Shown in pieces: positions 15,235 through 22,262 of a stretch of 38,300 nucleotides of DNA; positions within the stretch are counted from its first letter, which is position 1; every line of letters begins with the position of its first letter. The DNA lies in the NCBI GenBank assembly GCA_964584595.1, contig CAZPAM010000019.1:1-38300 (forward strand), in the 5' to 3' direction. Source of the stretch: Scalindua sp964584595. GTDB lineage: Bacteria; Planctomycetota; Brocadiia; Brocadiales; Scalinduaceae. The position numbers were made by a program, and so were the translations under genes. The notes under the pieces are model-generated. The model did no database searches. It saw nothing but the letters and a program-made list of their open reading frames with translations, and was not told where the DNA came from.

Positions 15235-16338
15235 TTAAAACATTTTATTGTAAAGAGGGTTTTCTATTGCTTTTTTTAGATAATCATTAGTGACATGTGC
15301 ATAGACTTCTGTGCTTTTAATGCTTGTGTGGCCAAGTAACTCCTGAATCACTTTAAGACTTGCACCGCACATAAGCATATGAGTTGCGAAAGAATGTCGA
15401 AGTTCCTTAAAGGCTATGTTTTTGATTCCGAGGTTTTTCAATATCCTTTTAAGACGTTGTCCGAGTGTAGTGGTCTTTAACTTGCTGCCATCATCATTAC
15501 TAAAAACATAATCGTTGTCATGTATATTGTCAGTAAGAGGCTTTACAATGCTCCTCGCTCTTTGGCTTAGAACGAATACCTTAGGGCGTGGATCAGTTTT
15601 TTCAGTCTTATGCTTGGTTATGTGGTAAATATTTAGGTTAAAATTAAAGTCTTTTTTCTTGAGGTTTATGACTTCCTGGATTCGGCGTCCGGTAGAGAGA
15701 ATAAACTTTATGATCGAGAGGGTCTGTATAACGTTCTTTCGTGCCTTTTTGTTACAAAACTTTGGTATATTGTTTTCATATGACATGAGCGCATTGATTT
15801 CATCCTTGCTTAAAAACACCGGGATCTTACGTGGTAGAACTTCTCTCTTCAATTTTGGAAAAGTAACGTCCGAAGGTTTGAGTACATCGTTTTCCAGTGC
15901 CCAATTCAGGACTCTCTTGATATACATTATATGTTTCTTTGCTCGTCTGGGAGAAACACCACGTTTTTTTCTTATCTGTCCTTGGTCTTTTTTGGTGAGC
16001 AGGAAACGATTGTATTTATTAATGACAATACGGTCAATCTCATTCGATTTTAGATCGGGAAACATTTTGCAGAAAAGAGACAGTGTTCTCACATAATCAT
16101 GATAACTGAAACGATTGATTTCGTATTGCATATAATCATCGTCCAGGAAAAGATCACAAAGCTTGCTAAAATGCATAGGCCTGGGTCCTTTTCTGGAGAG
16201 ATTGTCTTTTTGAAAGTCGAGCATTAATTGGTGGTACTTAGTCTTAGCATCATTCTCATCTTTGCCGAGATAGTGGGTTACTCTATTGATACAGACAGTA
16301 TACTGTTTGGCGTGTTTGTGAAAAAATATTTTAGGCAT
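15235..16338 (-). CDS. Tyrosine-family site-specific integrase
   Basis: This 367-residue protein fits phage/element integrases of the tyrosine recombinase family. It has an N-terminal arm-binding-like part, a SAM-like core-binding domain (about 55-145), and a catalytic domain. The catalytic residues are visible: Arg in STGRRIQEV, a lysine-rich hairpin (TKHKTEKTD), the KELRHSFATHM box (Lys in place of His in H-x-x-R, a known variant), GHTSIKSTEVYAHV with His, and the Tyr nucleophile near the C-terminus. I chose ATG at 16338 because GAGGAGG lies five bases upstream; an ATG 24 bases earlier has no such site. Its 5' end faces the split tRNA-Arg, the usual arrangement for an element end. Confidence 0.95.
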   Translation of the reverse strand: MPKIFFHKHAKQYTVCINRVTHYLGKDENDAKTKYHQLMLDFQKDNLSRKGPRPMHFSKLCDLFLDDDYMQYEINRFSYHDYVRTLSLFCKMFPDLKSNEIDRIVINKYNRFLLTKKDQGQIRKKRGVSPRRAKKHIMYIKRVLNWALENDVLKPSDVTFPKLKREVLPRKIPVFLSKDEINALMSYENNIPKFCNKKARKNVIQTLSIIKFILSTGRRIQEVINLKKKDFNFNLNIYHITKHKTEKTDPRPKVFVLSQRARSIVKPLTDNIHDNDYVFSNDDGSKLKTTTLGQRLKRILKNLGIKNIAFKELRHSFATHMLMCGASLKVIQELLGHTSIKSTEVYAHVTNDYLKKAIENPLYNKMF

Positions 16339-16343
16339 GAAGA

Positions 16344-16350
16344 CCTCCTC
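16344..16350 (-). promoter_or_regulatory. Ribosome binding site that sets the integrase start
   Basis: GAGGAGG on the minus strand, five bases before ATG at 16338. It selects the inner start over the one at 16362. Confidence 0.8.
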
Positions 16351-16439
16351 TTTTATATACAATAAAATATTAAGAATTAATAAATTACTGTAAGTACTGT
16401 AAATAATACTGTAAAGTAGAAAGGAGGAACTATAAGGAT

Positions 16440-16493
16440 ATATGTGTTAAGGGGTTGGTGGAGTAGTTGGTTTGGATTCGAAGTCCACTACTC
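16440..16493. other. Probable attachment-site junction
   Basis: Right end of the element. The tRNA-derived sequence stops at about 16473 and AT-rich element DNA begins. A seven-base perfect inverted pair, GAGTAGT (16461-16467) and ACTACTC (16487-16493), brackets the anticodon loop and could be the two integrase core sites. The 317 bases between integrase and the next gene (16363-16679) hold only this junction and the tRNA fragment. Confidence 0.5.
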
Positions 16494-16515
16494 TATCCAA
16501 TTGAGCTACGGGCGC
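16473..16515 (-). tRNA. tRNA-Arg(UCG), 5' half only
   Basis: Reading the minus strand from 16515: acceptor GCGCCCG, TA, D-stem GCTC with loop and GAGT, then anticodon stem GTGGA, loop CTTCGAA (anticodon TCG), and TCCA. Identity ends there: position 43 does not pair with position 27, and no variable loop, T-arm or acceptor 3' strand follows. The 3' half is not seen within the window. This is an element-split fragment, not a working gene as it stands. Confidence 0.8.
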
Positions 16516-16679
16516 TCATTATTTTCTAAAATATACTTGCTGAAACCATTATTGTCAACTTTTAATAAACAAATCAGCGAGACACCCGCCACCGTCTATA
16601 CCAATTATATTTTTTTGCGTAGTAAGAGCTGATTTATAACTTGAACAATCTTACTCCAACAATTATTATATGAAAATAT

Positions 16680-17168
16680 ATGAAGTGGTACGCAATACAT
16701 ACACGTTCGAGGCATGAAAAACAGGTAGATCTGTTTTTAAGCGAAAGAGGGGTAGAGACATTTCTTCCCCTTGTCCACACCCTCAGCCGAAGAAGGGATA
16801 GGAAGAAGTATGTTGATATACCACTTTTTCCCGGATACCTGTTTGTTTGTGCAGAGAAAGAGCGTCTGTATGACGTTAAATTCACAAGGGGGGTGACAAG
16901 GATAATTGGTACTGATATAGATGCACCTACACCAATACCGGATAAGCAGATTATGGATATAAAGTTGATTATGGAAACCGAGGTTCAACTGGACCCTTTT
17001 CCATACCTTAAGAAAGGTAGAATGGTAAGAGTAAAGTCGGGGCCACTCAAAGGGCTGGAAGGGATCCTTGTTGAAAGGAAGGGTCATTATAAGCTCGTGA
17101 TACAAATTGATCTTCTCCAGAAAGGTGCTGCTGCCGAAGTGTTCATTTCTGATATAGAGCCAATATAA
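16680..17168 (+). CDS. NusG/RfaH-like transcription antiterminator
   Basis: This 162-residue protein is a specialised NusG paralogue (UpxY/RfaH/LoaP group). The NGN domain covers residues 1-105 (MKWYAIHTRSRHEKQV, FPGYLFVCAEKERLYDVK), and the KOW domain covers about 108-160 (VRVKSGPLKGLEGILVERKG). Such proteins bind RNA polymerase and let it read through long exopolysaccharide operons. The next gene encodes a sugar-nucleotide epimerase 64 bases on, which fits that role. It is the first complete chromosomal gene beyond the split tRNA. The ribosome site is weak (AT-rich), so the start rests on the conserved K-W-Y-x-x-x-T opening of the family. Confidence 0.88.
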   Translation: MKWYAIHTRSRHEKQVDLFLSERGVETFLPLVHTLSRRRDRKKYVDIPLFPGYLFVCAEKERLYDVKFTRGVTRIIGTDIDAPTPIPDKQIMDIKLIMETEVQLDPFPYLKKGRMVRVKSGPLKGLEGILVERKGHYKLVIQIDLLQKGAAAEVFISDIEPI

Positions 17169-17232
17169 TTGTGCTATAAAGGCAAAGGTAGATGGTATAA
17201 ACCAAAGAAAACTAAACTGGACTAAATAAAAA

Positions 17233-18240
17233 ATGACATATTTAATAACAGGGGCTGCAGGCTTCATAGGCTCTTATTTATCCAAACGTTTACTTGCACA
17301 GGGAAAAAGTGTAGTTGGGATTGACAACCTTAGCGATTATTATGATGTTAATCTGAAGAAAACGAGGCTGCGTGAACTTGAAGGAGATCCAGGGTTTGCT
17401 TTCTATAAATTGGATTTGACAGACCGTGGAGGAGTTGAAAATCTTTTTTCTGAAAACAAGTTTGATTATGTTGTAAATCTGGCAGCACAAGCCGGTGTAA
17501 GGTATTCTCTGACAAATCCTCATGCCTATATAGATAGCAATATTGTGGGATTCTTAAATATACTCGAGGGGTGCAGGCACAACGATGTTAAGCATCTTGT
17601 CTTCGCTTCTTCAAGCTCTGTTTATGGGGCTAACACAAGGATGCCGTTCTCGGTACATCATAATGTAGACCATCCTGTTTCTCTTTATGCCGCTACGAAA
17701 AAGTCAAATGAACTTATGGCCCACACCTATTCAAGTTTATACAAATTGCCGTGTACCGGAATCAGGTTTTTCACTGTCTACGGCCCGCTGGGACGGCCGG
17801 ATATGGCTCTGTTTCTGTTTACAAGGGCGATACTGGAAAACAAACCAATTGACGTCTATAACCATGGTAAGATGAAGAGAGATTTTACATATATAGATGA
17901 TATAGTAGAAGGCGTGACCAGGTTGATCGACAAAGTTCCTGAGCCAAATCCCGGTTGGTGCAGTGATGATCCGGACTCTGCGACAAGTTATGCGCCATAT
18001 AGGCTATACAATATTGGAAACAATAATCCTGTTGAACTCACGAAGTTTATCAGTGTATTAGAGAATTGCCTGGGAAAGAAAGCAAAGAAAAATCTTTTGC
18101 CAATACAACCTGGAGATGTGCCCGAGACATATGCGGACGTGAACGATCTGGCAGAGGATGTTGGCTTTAAGCCTGCCACACCAATTGAGGAAGGTATTAA
18201 GAAGTTTGTGGAATGGTATAAGGAGTATTACGGAAAATAG
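17233..18240 (+). CDS. NAD-dependent sugar epimerase, UDP-glucuronate 4-epimerase-like
   Basis: This 335-residue extended short-chain dehydrogenase/reductase acts on nucleotide sugars. The NAD motif GAAGFIG is at residues 7-13. IDNLSDYYDVNLK is typical of UDP-glucuronate/UDP-glucose 4-epimerases. SSSSVYG carries the catalytic Ser/Thr region, YAATKKS is the catalytic Tyr-x-x-x-Lys, and YGPLGRPDMALFLFTRAI matches the GalE/CapI-type signature. The full length is typical. It probably converts UDP-glucuronate to UDP-galacturonate for surface polysaccharide. It follows the antiterminator gene on the same strand, so it is likely one of that protein's target genes. A sister activity such as UDP-GlcNAc epimerase cannot be excluded. 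Confidence 0.88.
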   Translation: MTYLITGAAGFIGSYLSKRLLAQGKSVVGIDNLSDYYDVNLKKTRLRELEGDPGFAFYKLDLTDRGGVENLFSENKFDYVVNLAAQAGVRYSLTNPHAYIDSNIVGFLNILEGCRHNDVKHLVFASSSSVYGANTRMPFSVHHNVDHPVSLYAATKKSNELMAHTYSSLYKLPCTGIRFFTVYGPLGRPDMALFLFTRAILENKPIDVYNHGKMKRDFTYIDDIVEGVTRLIDKVPEPNPGWCSDDPDSATSYAPYRLYNIGNNNPVELTKFISVLENCLGKKAKKNLLPIQPGDVPETYADVNDLAEDVGFKPATPIEEGIKKFVEWYKEYYGK

Positions 18241-18291
18241 TATCAGGCCCTGGCATCGTACTCAGGATTAGATACACTTCCTTCTTTTCTC

Positions 18292-18320
18292 TTGACATTG
18301 TTTGAGTAGAGTTGTTAAAT
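18292..18320 (+). promoter_or_regulatory. Possible sigma70-type promoter
   Basis: TTGACA at 18292-18297, a 17-base gap, then TTAAAT at 18315-18320, pointing at the ComEA-like gene about 175 bases on. Found by eye only. Confidence 0.4.
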
Positions 18321-18462
18321 GCGAAAGTTGCACAATGAATCAGTTTCGTTATATACGTACTTAACGAGGAACCAAATAACCTAATTCTCTGGAGAGAACA
18401 CATGCTTCAGGCACATCCTTTATCCGCAACATGTTTCAAACGTTAAATTCACGTACATATTA

Positions 18463-18880
18463 ATATGGGATTCCAGTTTTGGAAAGGAGCAATAACATGG
18501 ATGTTATTCGCAAAGTTTGTCTTGTATTTGTACTTGTAGCCTTAGTATCTTTTGTTGGTGGGTTGGCAGGTGCGGAGGATAATGCAAAGATAAATATTAA
18601 CACAGCAACGATTCAAGAATTAACAACATTAAAGGGTATTGGCAAGAAAAAGGCTAAATCTATAGTTGAACATCGCGAGAAAGCAGGCCCTTTTGCCACA
18701 ATTGAAGACTTGAAGGATGTAAAAGGTGTAGGAGATAAAATATTTAATAAGATTAAGGATCAGATTACGGTTTAATAGCTCTCATATTTTAGTGTGTATT
18801 TTGTTTAAGTAGGAATTGAACTACTTTTATTTTACTTAGAATATCTTAATATTAATCGTGCAAAACCGGGAATCCCATAT
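18463..18880. repeat. Inverted repeat bracketing the ComEA-like gene
   Basis: ATATGGGATTCCAGTTTT at 18463-18480 is matched in inverse by AAAACCGGGAATCCCATAT at 18862-18880, with one base substitution or insertion near the inner end. The 418-base unit holds exactly one small gene. No transposase is present. Confidence 0.6.
18497..18775 (+). CDS. Secreted ComEA-like helix-hairpin-helix protein
   Basis: This 92-residue protein has a signal peptide or anchor (residues 1-25, VCLVFVLVALVSFVGGLAGA) followed by the ComEA-type helix-hairpin-helix pair. The pieces are ININTATIQELTTLKGIGKK, KAKSIVEHREKAGPFATIED and KDVKGVGDKIFNKIKDQITV. ComEA binds double-stranded DNA at the cell surface during natural uptake. 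Single-domain versions like this are common, and some have other roles. ATG at 18497 has AGGAG seven bases upstream; a TTG at 18479 opens the frame earlier but has no such site. No other competence gene is near. Confidence 0.85.
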   Translation: MDVIRKVCLVFVLVALVSFVGGLAGAEDNAKININTATIQELTTLKGIGKKKAKSIVEHREKAGPFATIEDLKDVKGVGDKIFNKIKDQITV

Positions 18881-19032
18881 ATTTCTTTTACTTTGCATGG
18901 AAGTAGTTTTATAGATGTATTGAATTGATGTTATCAGGGAAAATGATATTTAAAATCATTGTCGTGTTTTACATTGCCGGGATGGACAGGAAGTTCGTGG
19001 CCGGGTCAGCACAAAAGTCATCTGAAATTAGT

Positions 19033-19058
19033 TTAACCAAACAGGGAAGTATGGTTAA
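19033..19058 (+). promoter_or_regulatory. Leader hairpin next to the prepilin start
   Basis: TTAACCA (19033-19039) and TGGTTAA (19052-19058) form a seven-pair stem, with AGGGAAG, the likely ribosome site, in the loop. The stem ends four bases before ATG at 19062. It could modulate translation. Confidence 0.4.
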
Positions 19059-19061
19059 ATC

Positions 19062-19736
19062 ATGTACAAAAATAATCACGCCTTTACTATAATTGAGATT
19101 TTAATAGTTATATTCATTATTCTGACGATTATGGGATTAATATTTCCAGTATTATACAAAATCAGAGAAAAATCAAATCAGGCAGTATGTATGAGCAATA
19201 TGGGACAGGTGTACAAGGCGATCTTACAATATACATTTGAAAATGCTGGTTATCTCCCGTTGGAAAGCAATAGTGGATCATGCAGTGGTGAGGTATGGTT
19301 TAAGGCAGTTGACAGGTATATAATGACTGATGCATTACCTGAAAATCAGACTGAGATGTCAACAAAGGAGAAGTTGTTGCAAGTAAAACAGGACCCTGTT
19401 TTTAAAACTATATCACACGATGACAAAGATATCACACGAACTATAAAGATGAATACTCAGCTTGCCAAGGGATCAATGTGCAACCGTATGATTGATTCGA
19501 TTAGTCTTCCCGCCAAGACCGTCTTGTTGTTTGATGGCAGGGTTAATAATACGACAGTTGCAAGCAAATATGACGGCTCCTATGGCAGCGTTGCACAAAG
19601 GCATTCAAAAGGCGCAAATATACTTTTTATGGATGGCCATGTCGAGAGAATACAGAATGGAGATAGCGATGGTACTGCTAATGAAGGATGGCCAAATGGG
19701 CATGCTGGTCAGGGAATAATATGGGATCCCGATTAG
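19062..19736 (+). CDS. Type II secretion/pilin-like protein with H-X9-DG motif
   Basis: This 224-residue protein begins with a type IV prepilin leader: a short basic start, then the A-F-T-I-I-E-I-L processing site with Glu at +5, followed by a long hydrophobic helix (IVIFIILTIMGLIFPVLY). Cleavage would fall before Phe8; Ala replaces the usual Gly at -1, which is tolerated. The C-terminal part carries RHSKGANILFMDGHVE, the H-X9-DG motif that marks the large prepilin families of Planctomycetota. The ectodomain is about 190 residues. It is the strongest lineage hint in the window. It seems to be a single gene with no pilin assembly genes alongside. Confidence 0.88.
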   Translation: MYKNNHAFTIIEILIVIFIILTIMGLIFPVLYKIREKSNQAVCMSNMGQVYKAILQYTFENAGYLPLESNSGSCSGEVWFKAVDRYIMTDALPENQTEMSTKEKLLQVKQDPVFKTISHDDKDITRTIKMNTQLAKGSMCNRMIDSISLPAKTVLLFDGRVNNTTVASKYDGSYGSVAQRHSKGANILFMDGHVERIQNGDSDGTANEGWPNGHAGQGIIWDPD

Positions 19737-19941
19737 TAAATGGTATTGCCTATAGAGATAATAGCCAAGGCATGACATTTATGCAGGTTTATATTGCAAG
19801 TAAAACATACTTACAAAAACCGTTTTTCAGTCAAATTTCGGTAAACCCAATCTAAATGTTACTGAGGTTTTACAACTTTAGGGGGGGTACTTATAAATTA
19901 CTGCTACCCTAGCCTTTAAATGCTCATAAAAAAACAAGACT

Positions 19942-20577
19942 TTATCTTTTAATCTGTTGTTGTATTTGTATTTGTTCCTGTTGAAGTACTCCTTGCTCCA
20001 TTTGATATGTTTCTAATTGCTCTAATCGTTTATTATCTTTATCCAGTTCAGTTATTGTAGGTGTTTTTACTGGTTTTAATACTATTGGTTTGAATACTCG
20101 AGATTCTAGTGGCTTGGATTCTGGTAATGATTCTGTTCCTGTTTTTGGTAATAATACTCCTCCAGGACCACGAAATGATACTCCTCCAGTTTCTCTATGT
20201 GATGTTGGTGTTATTTTTCTAAAATCTGTTCCTGCTTTTTCAAGTGATTCTTTCATATTTACTACTAGTACTTTTTGTAGATTACTTAGTGCCATCTGAA
20301 TACTTTGATTCGTTTCATTTTGTTGTTCTATAAATTTTAGGGTTGTTTCTGTCTTAAACTTCAGTGAAGACTTCATGTACTTTGAAAAAGTATCATTTAT
20401 ATTCGCCTGTACTATGTTCTGCCCAACAATCTGTTTTTCTAGCAACTCACGTGCATTATTTAACTCTTCGGTAGCCTCATGATATTTATTCCAAAGTATT
20501 CCTGTAAGTGACCCAACAATTGCAACCATTACTCCTATAATCAGTCCCTCTGCAACCTTTGATAGAATCTTATTCAT
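19942..20577 (-). CDS. Membrane-anchored coiled-coil protein, unknown
   Basis: This 211-residue protein has one N-terminal membrane helix (about 10-30, GLIIGVMVAIVGSLTGILW), then a long charged coiled coil (about 35-115). A Pro/Gly-rich low-complexity stretch follows (about 120-165), and the tail is Gln-rich (QQEQIQIQQQ). No family is recognised. ATG at 20577 follows AAAGGGGA; a GTG one codon earlier is possible. It is a single gene on the minus strand, facing away from the pilin gene, with about 200 bases between the two stop codons and no clear terminator by eye. Topology suggests a scaffold or sensor. Confidence 0.65.
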   Translation of the reverse strand: MNKILSKVAEGLIIGVMVAIVGSLTGILWNKYHEATEELNNARELLEKQIVGQNIVQANINDTFSKYMKSSLKFKTETTLKFIEQQNETNQSIQMALSNLQKVLVVNMKESLEKAGTDFRKITPTSHRETGGVSFRGPGGVLLPKTGTESLPESKPLESRVFKPIVLKPVKTPTITELDKDNKRLEQLETYQMEQGVLQQEQIQIQQQIKR

Positions 20578-20580
20578 CAC

Positions 20581-21204
20581 TTTCCCCTTTCATAAGCAAT
20601 TTAAAAGGTATTTACCGTGAATCTATTGTTAACTTTAAATATATCCACATTCGTGTCAAGGATTATATGATTTGAATTTTGGTTCAGTTTTTAAATTTGA
20701 AAAACACGGGCAAAAATACAACATGCCTCAAAAAGGTAAAATTATCAAGCCACTACGTGTTAGTTTTCTTCAGTTTTCGTGGGGAATATTTCTGTATACA
20801 ACTATTAAATGGGGAAGGACAGGTATTTAAGGTGTGTATTTGGGGCAAAAGGCTCAAATAATGCCCCATGTTTTTAGGAAAACAGGTGTTTTTCTTTAAG
20901 TGATTATACTACAAGAACATAATATTTTTCAAAACAAAACATAATGTATAGATCCGGACGGAAAATTCTTAGCACTGCAAGCTCAAAAATTTGTTGATTG
21001 GAACGCAAATACTTTTTCTAGCATTTTAAGATTTAGTCAAGAGGGAACTTATTATTTTGGTGTGGATTAAGCTATTAAAAAGCACCTCCATCCTTCATCA
21101 AATCTTGCTATATCGAAATTGTTACTTAGAATATATTAATTCTACTTTTAGAAAAATAACAAATCTATATATTATTAAATTCAAGGGAATATCTCTCTTA
21201 GTTA
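20581..21204. other. Gene-poor spacer of about 620 bases
   Basis: No intact gene is supported. It holds a weak GGGGCA/TGCCCC stem (20842-20867) and a coding-like fragment (20951-21070, listed separately). The rest is AT-rich, with scattered stop codons in all frames. Confidence 0.6.
20951..21070 (+). pseudogene. Possible C-terminal gene fragment
   Basis: A 39-codon open stretch ends in TAA and reads like ordinary protein (DPDGKFLALQAQKFVDW, then SILRFSQEGTYYFGVD). It has an in-frame stop a few codons upstream and no start codon with a ribosome site. It may be the tail of a lost gene. The family is unknown. Confidence 0.3.
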
Positions 21205-22167
21205 TTAATTGAGTAAATTAACATGTTTGATAGGCAAAACTCGACTGGGTACTCTACCATAGCCAACAACCTTTAAATGTTCTTTGTAAACCTCAACGAT
21301 TGAATAGGCATTTTTGTCTGGTGTCAATATCATACCCTGAAAAGTCAGGTAATGAATGCCATTTTTTTTCTCATAGCTGCCTCGATGATTATGCCCATTC
21401 ATATATGCAACTACACAATCGTAGGATTCAAAGATGTTAATTAGCTCTGTCTGATTCCAACGTCTAGATTCACTCTGTGACAAAACTGGATGGTGACCAA
21501 ATAGAATAACTTTTTCTCCTGCATTAGATGCTTTATCAAGTGTATCCTTTAACCATGCTTTCTGTTTTTCACTTGATGCTCTATTCGCAGTCAAAGTGTT
21601 ATGGAAATCACCCTCTTTCAATTCTTGAAAGATGGGCTCGGCTTTTCTAAATTTACCACTGTCTATTGATGTTGGATACAAGCTGATATCTGTACTGTTT
21701 AGCACGATAAATCTCCAAGATTGGAAAGTAAAATCATAATACCCTTTTTTAAGATCAAGTTTTTTGAGTACATTCTTCTTTTCTTCATCTGTTACTGAAA
21801 AATCACGATTTCCGAGAACATGGTACTTAGGCATTTTAAGCTGTTGGTAAATGGGAAGCAAATCATCAAAGCTAGATAAATCTTGTTCAACAAAGTCACC
21901 AAGTTGAATCACAAAAGCCAAGTCTTTTGAATTGAAGTTCTGAACGCATTCTGTCAGTTTCTTTAAAGAAGAACGAAAGTATTTATTTTCCTCGTAGGAA
22001 TCATCACAATCACAGTATTGAACATCGGCTATGACCCCAAAGGAAAATTCTGGTTTCTCTACATTCTCAGCAAGTGTACTTTTGATAATACAGATGCCGA
22101 TAAGGTATATAAGAAGCATTAAAGGAATGAAAAATATGAATGATAGAGTTTTGAAGGATGCTTTCAT
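21205..22167 (-). CDS. Metallophosphoesterase, ADPRibase-Mn-like, with N-terminal anchor
   Basis: This 320-residue protein has an N-terminal membrane helix or signal (about 7-33), so it probably acts outside the cytoplasmic membrane. A calcineurin-like phosphoesterase domain follows, with metal-binding motifs in order: GVIADVQY (Asp), QLGDFVE (Gly-Asp), GNRD in place of the usual Gly-Asn-His-Asp/Glu, GHHPVLS, and NGHNHRG. The D-V-Q-Y opening and overall order match the ADP-ribose/CDP-alcohol diphosphatase (ADPRibase-Mn) group. The Arg in place of the catalytic His of GNH-D/E is unusual and may alter activity. It is on the same strand as the reductase gene upstream, 72 bases away. Confidence 0.85.
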   Translation of the reverse strand: MKASFKTLSFIFFIPLMLLIYLIGICIIKSTLAENVEKPEFSFGVIADVQYCDCDDSYEENKYFRSSLKKLTECVQNFNSKDLAFVIQLGDFVEQDLSSFDDLLPIYQQLKMPKYHVLGNRDFSVTDEEKKNVLKKLDLKKGYYDFTFQSWRFIVLNSTDISLYPTSIDSGKFRKAEPIFQELKEGDFHNTLTANRASSEKQKAWLKDTLDKASNAGEKVILFGHHPVLSQSESRRWNQTELINIFESYDCVVAYMNGHNHRGSYEKKNGIHYLTFQGMILTPDKNAYSIVEVYKEHLKVVGYGRVPSRVLPIKHVNLLN

Positions 22168-22216
22168 AATAGAATCACATTATCAAATGGTAGACGGTAG
22201 AATCATAAAAGTATAT

Positions 22217-22262
22217 ATTATCAAAATCATGAGGAAATTTAAACATCAGGTTTGACATCAGG
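22217..22262. repeat. Dispersed repeat, tail fragment (copy E)
   Basis: ATCAAAATCATGAGGAAATTT followed by CATCAGG matches the tail of copy A (13680-13715) with one change. It overlaps the end of the reductase gene, so the last residues (PDVKPDV) are encoded by repeat-like DNA. Confidence 0.65.

Noticed and set aside
16634..17267. Minus-strand ORFs opposite the NusG-like gene
   Set aside because: Shadows of the NusG-like gene; no family motifs.
18960..19030. GC-rich stretch before the prepilin gene as a possible riboswitch
   Set aside because: I could not match it to known c-di-GMP or other riboswitch consensus; only the later hairpin is kept.
20679..20861. 60-aa plus-strand ORF in the 20.6-21.2 kb spacer
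   Set aside because: No ribosome site, low-complexity composition, and no similarity I recognise.
20842..20867. GGGGCA/TGCCCC stem as a terminator
   Set aside because: Six-pair stem with a 14-base loop, only a short T-run, and no gene ends just before it.
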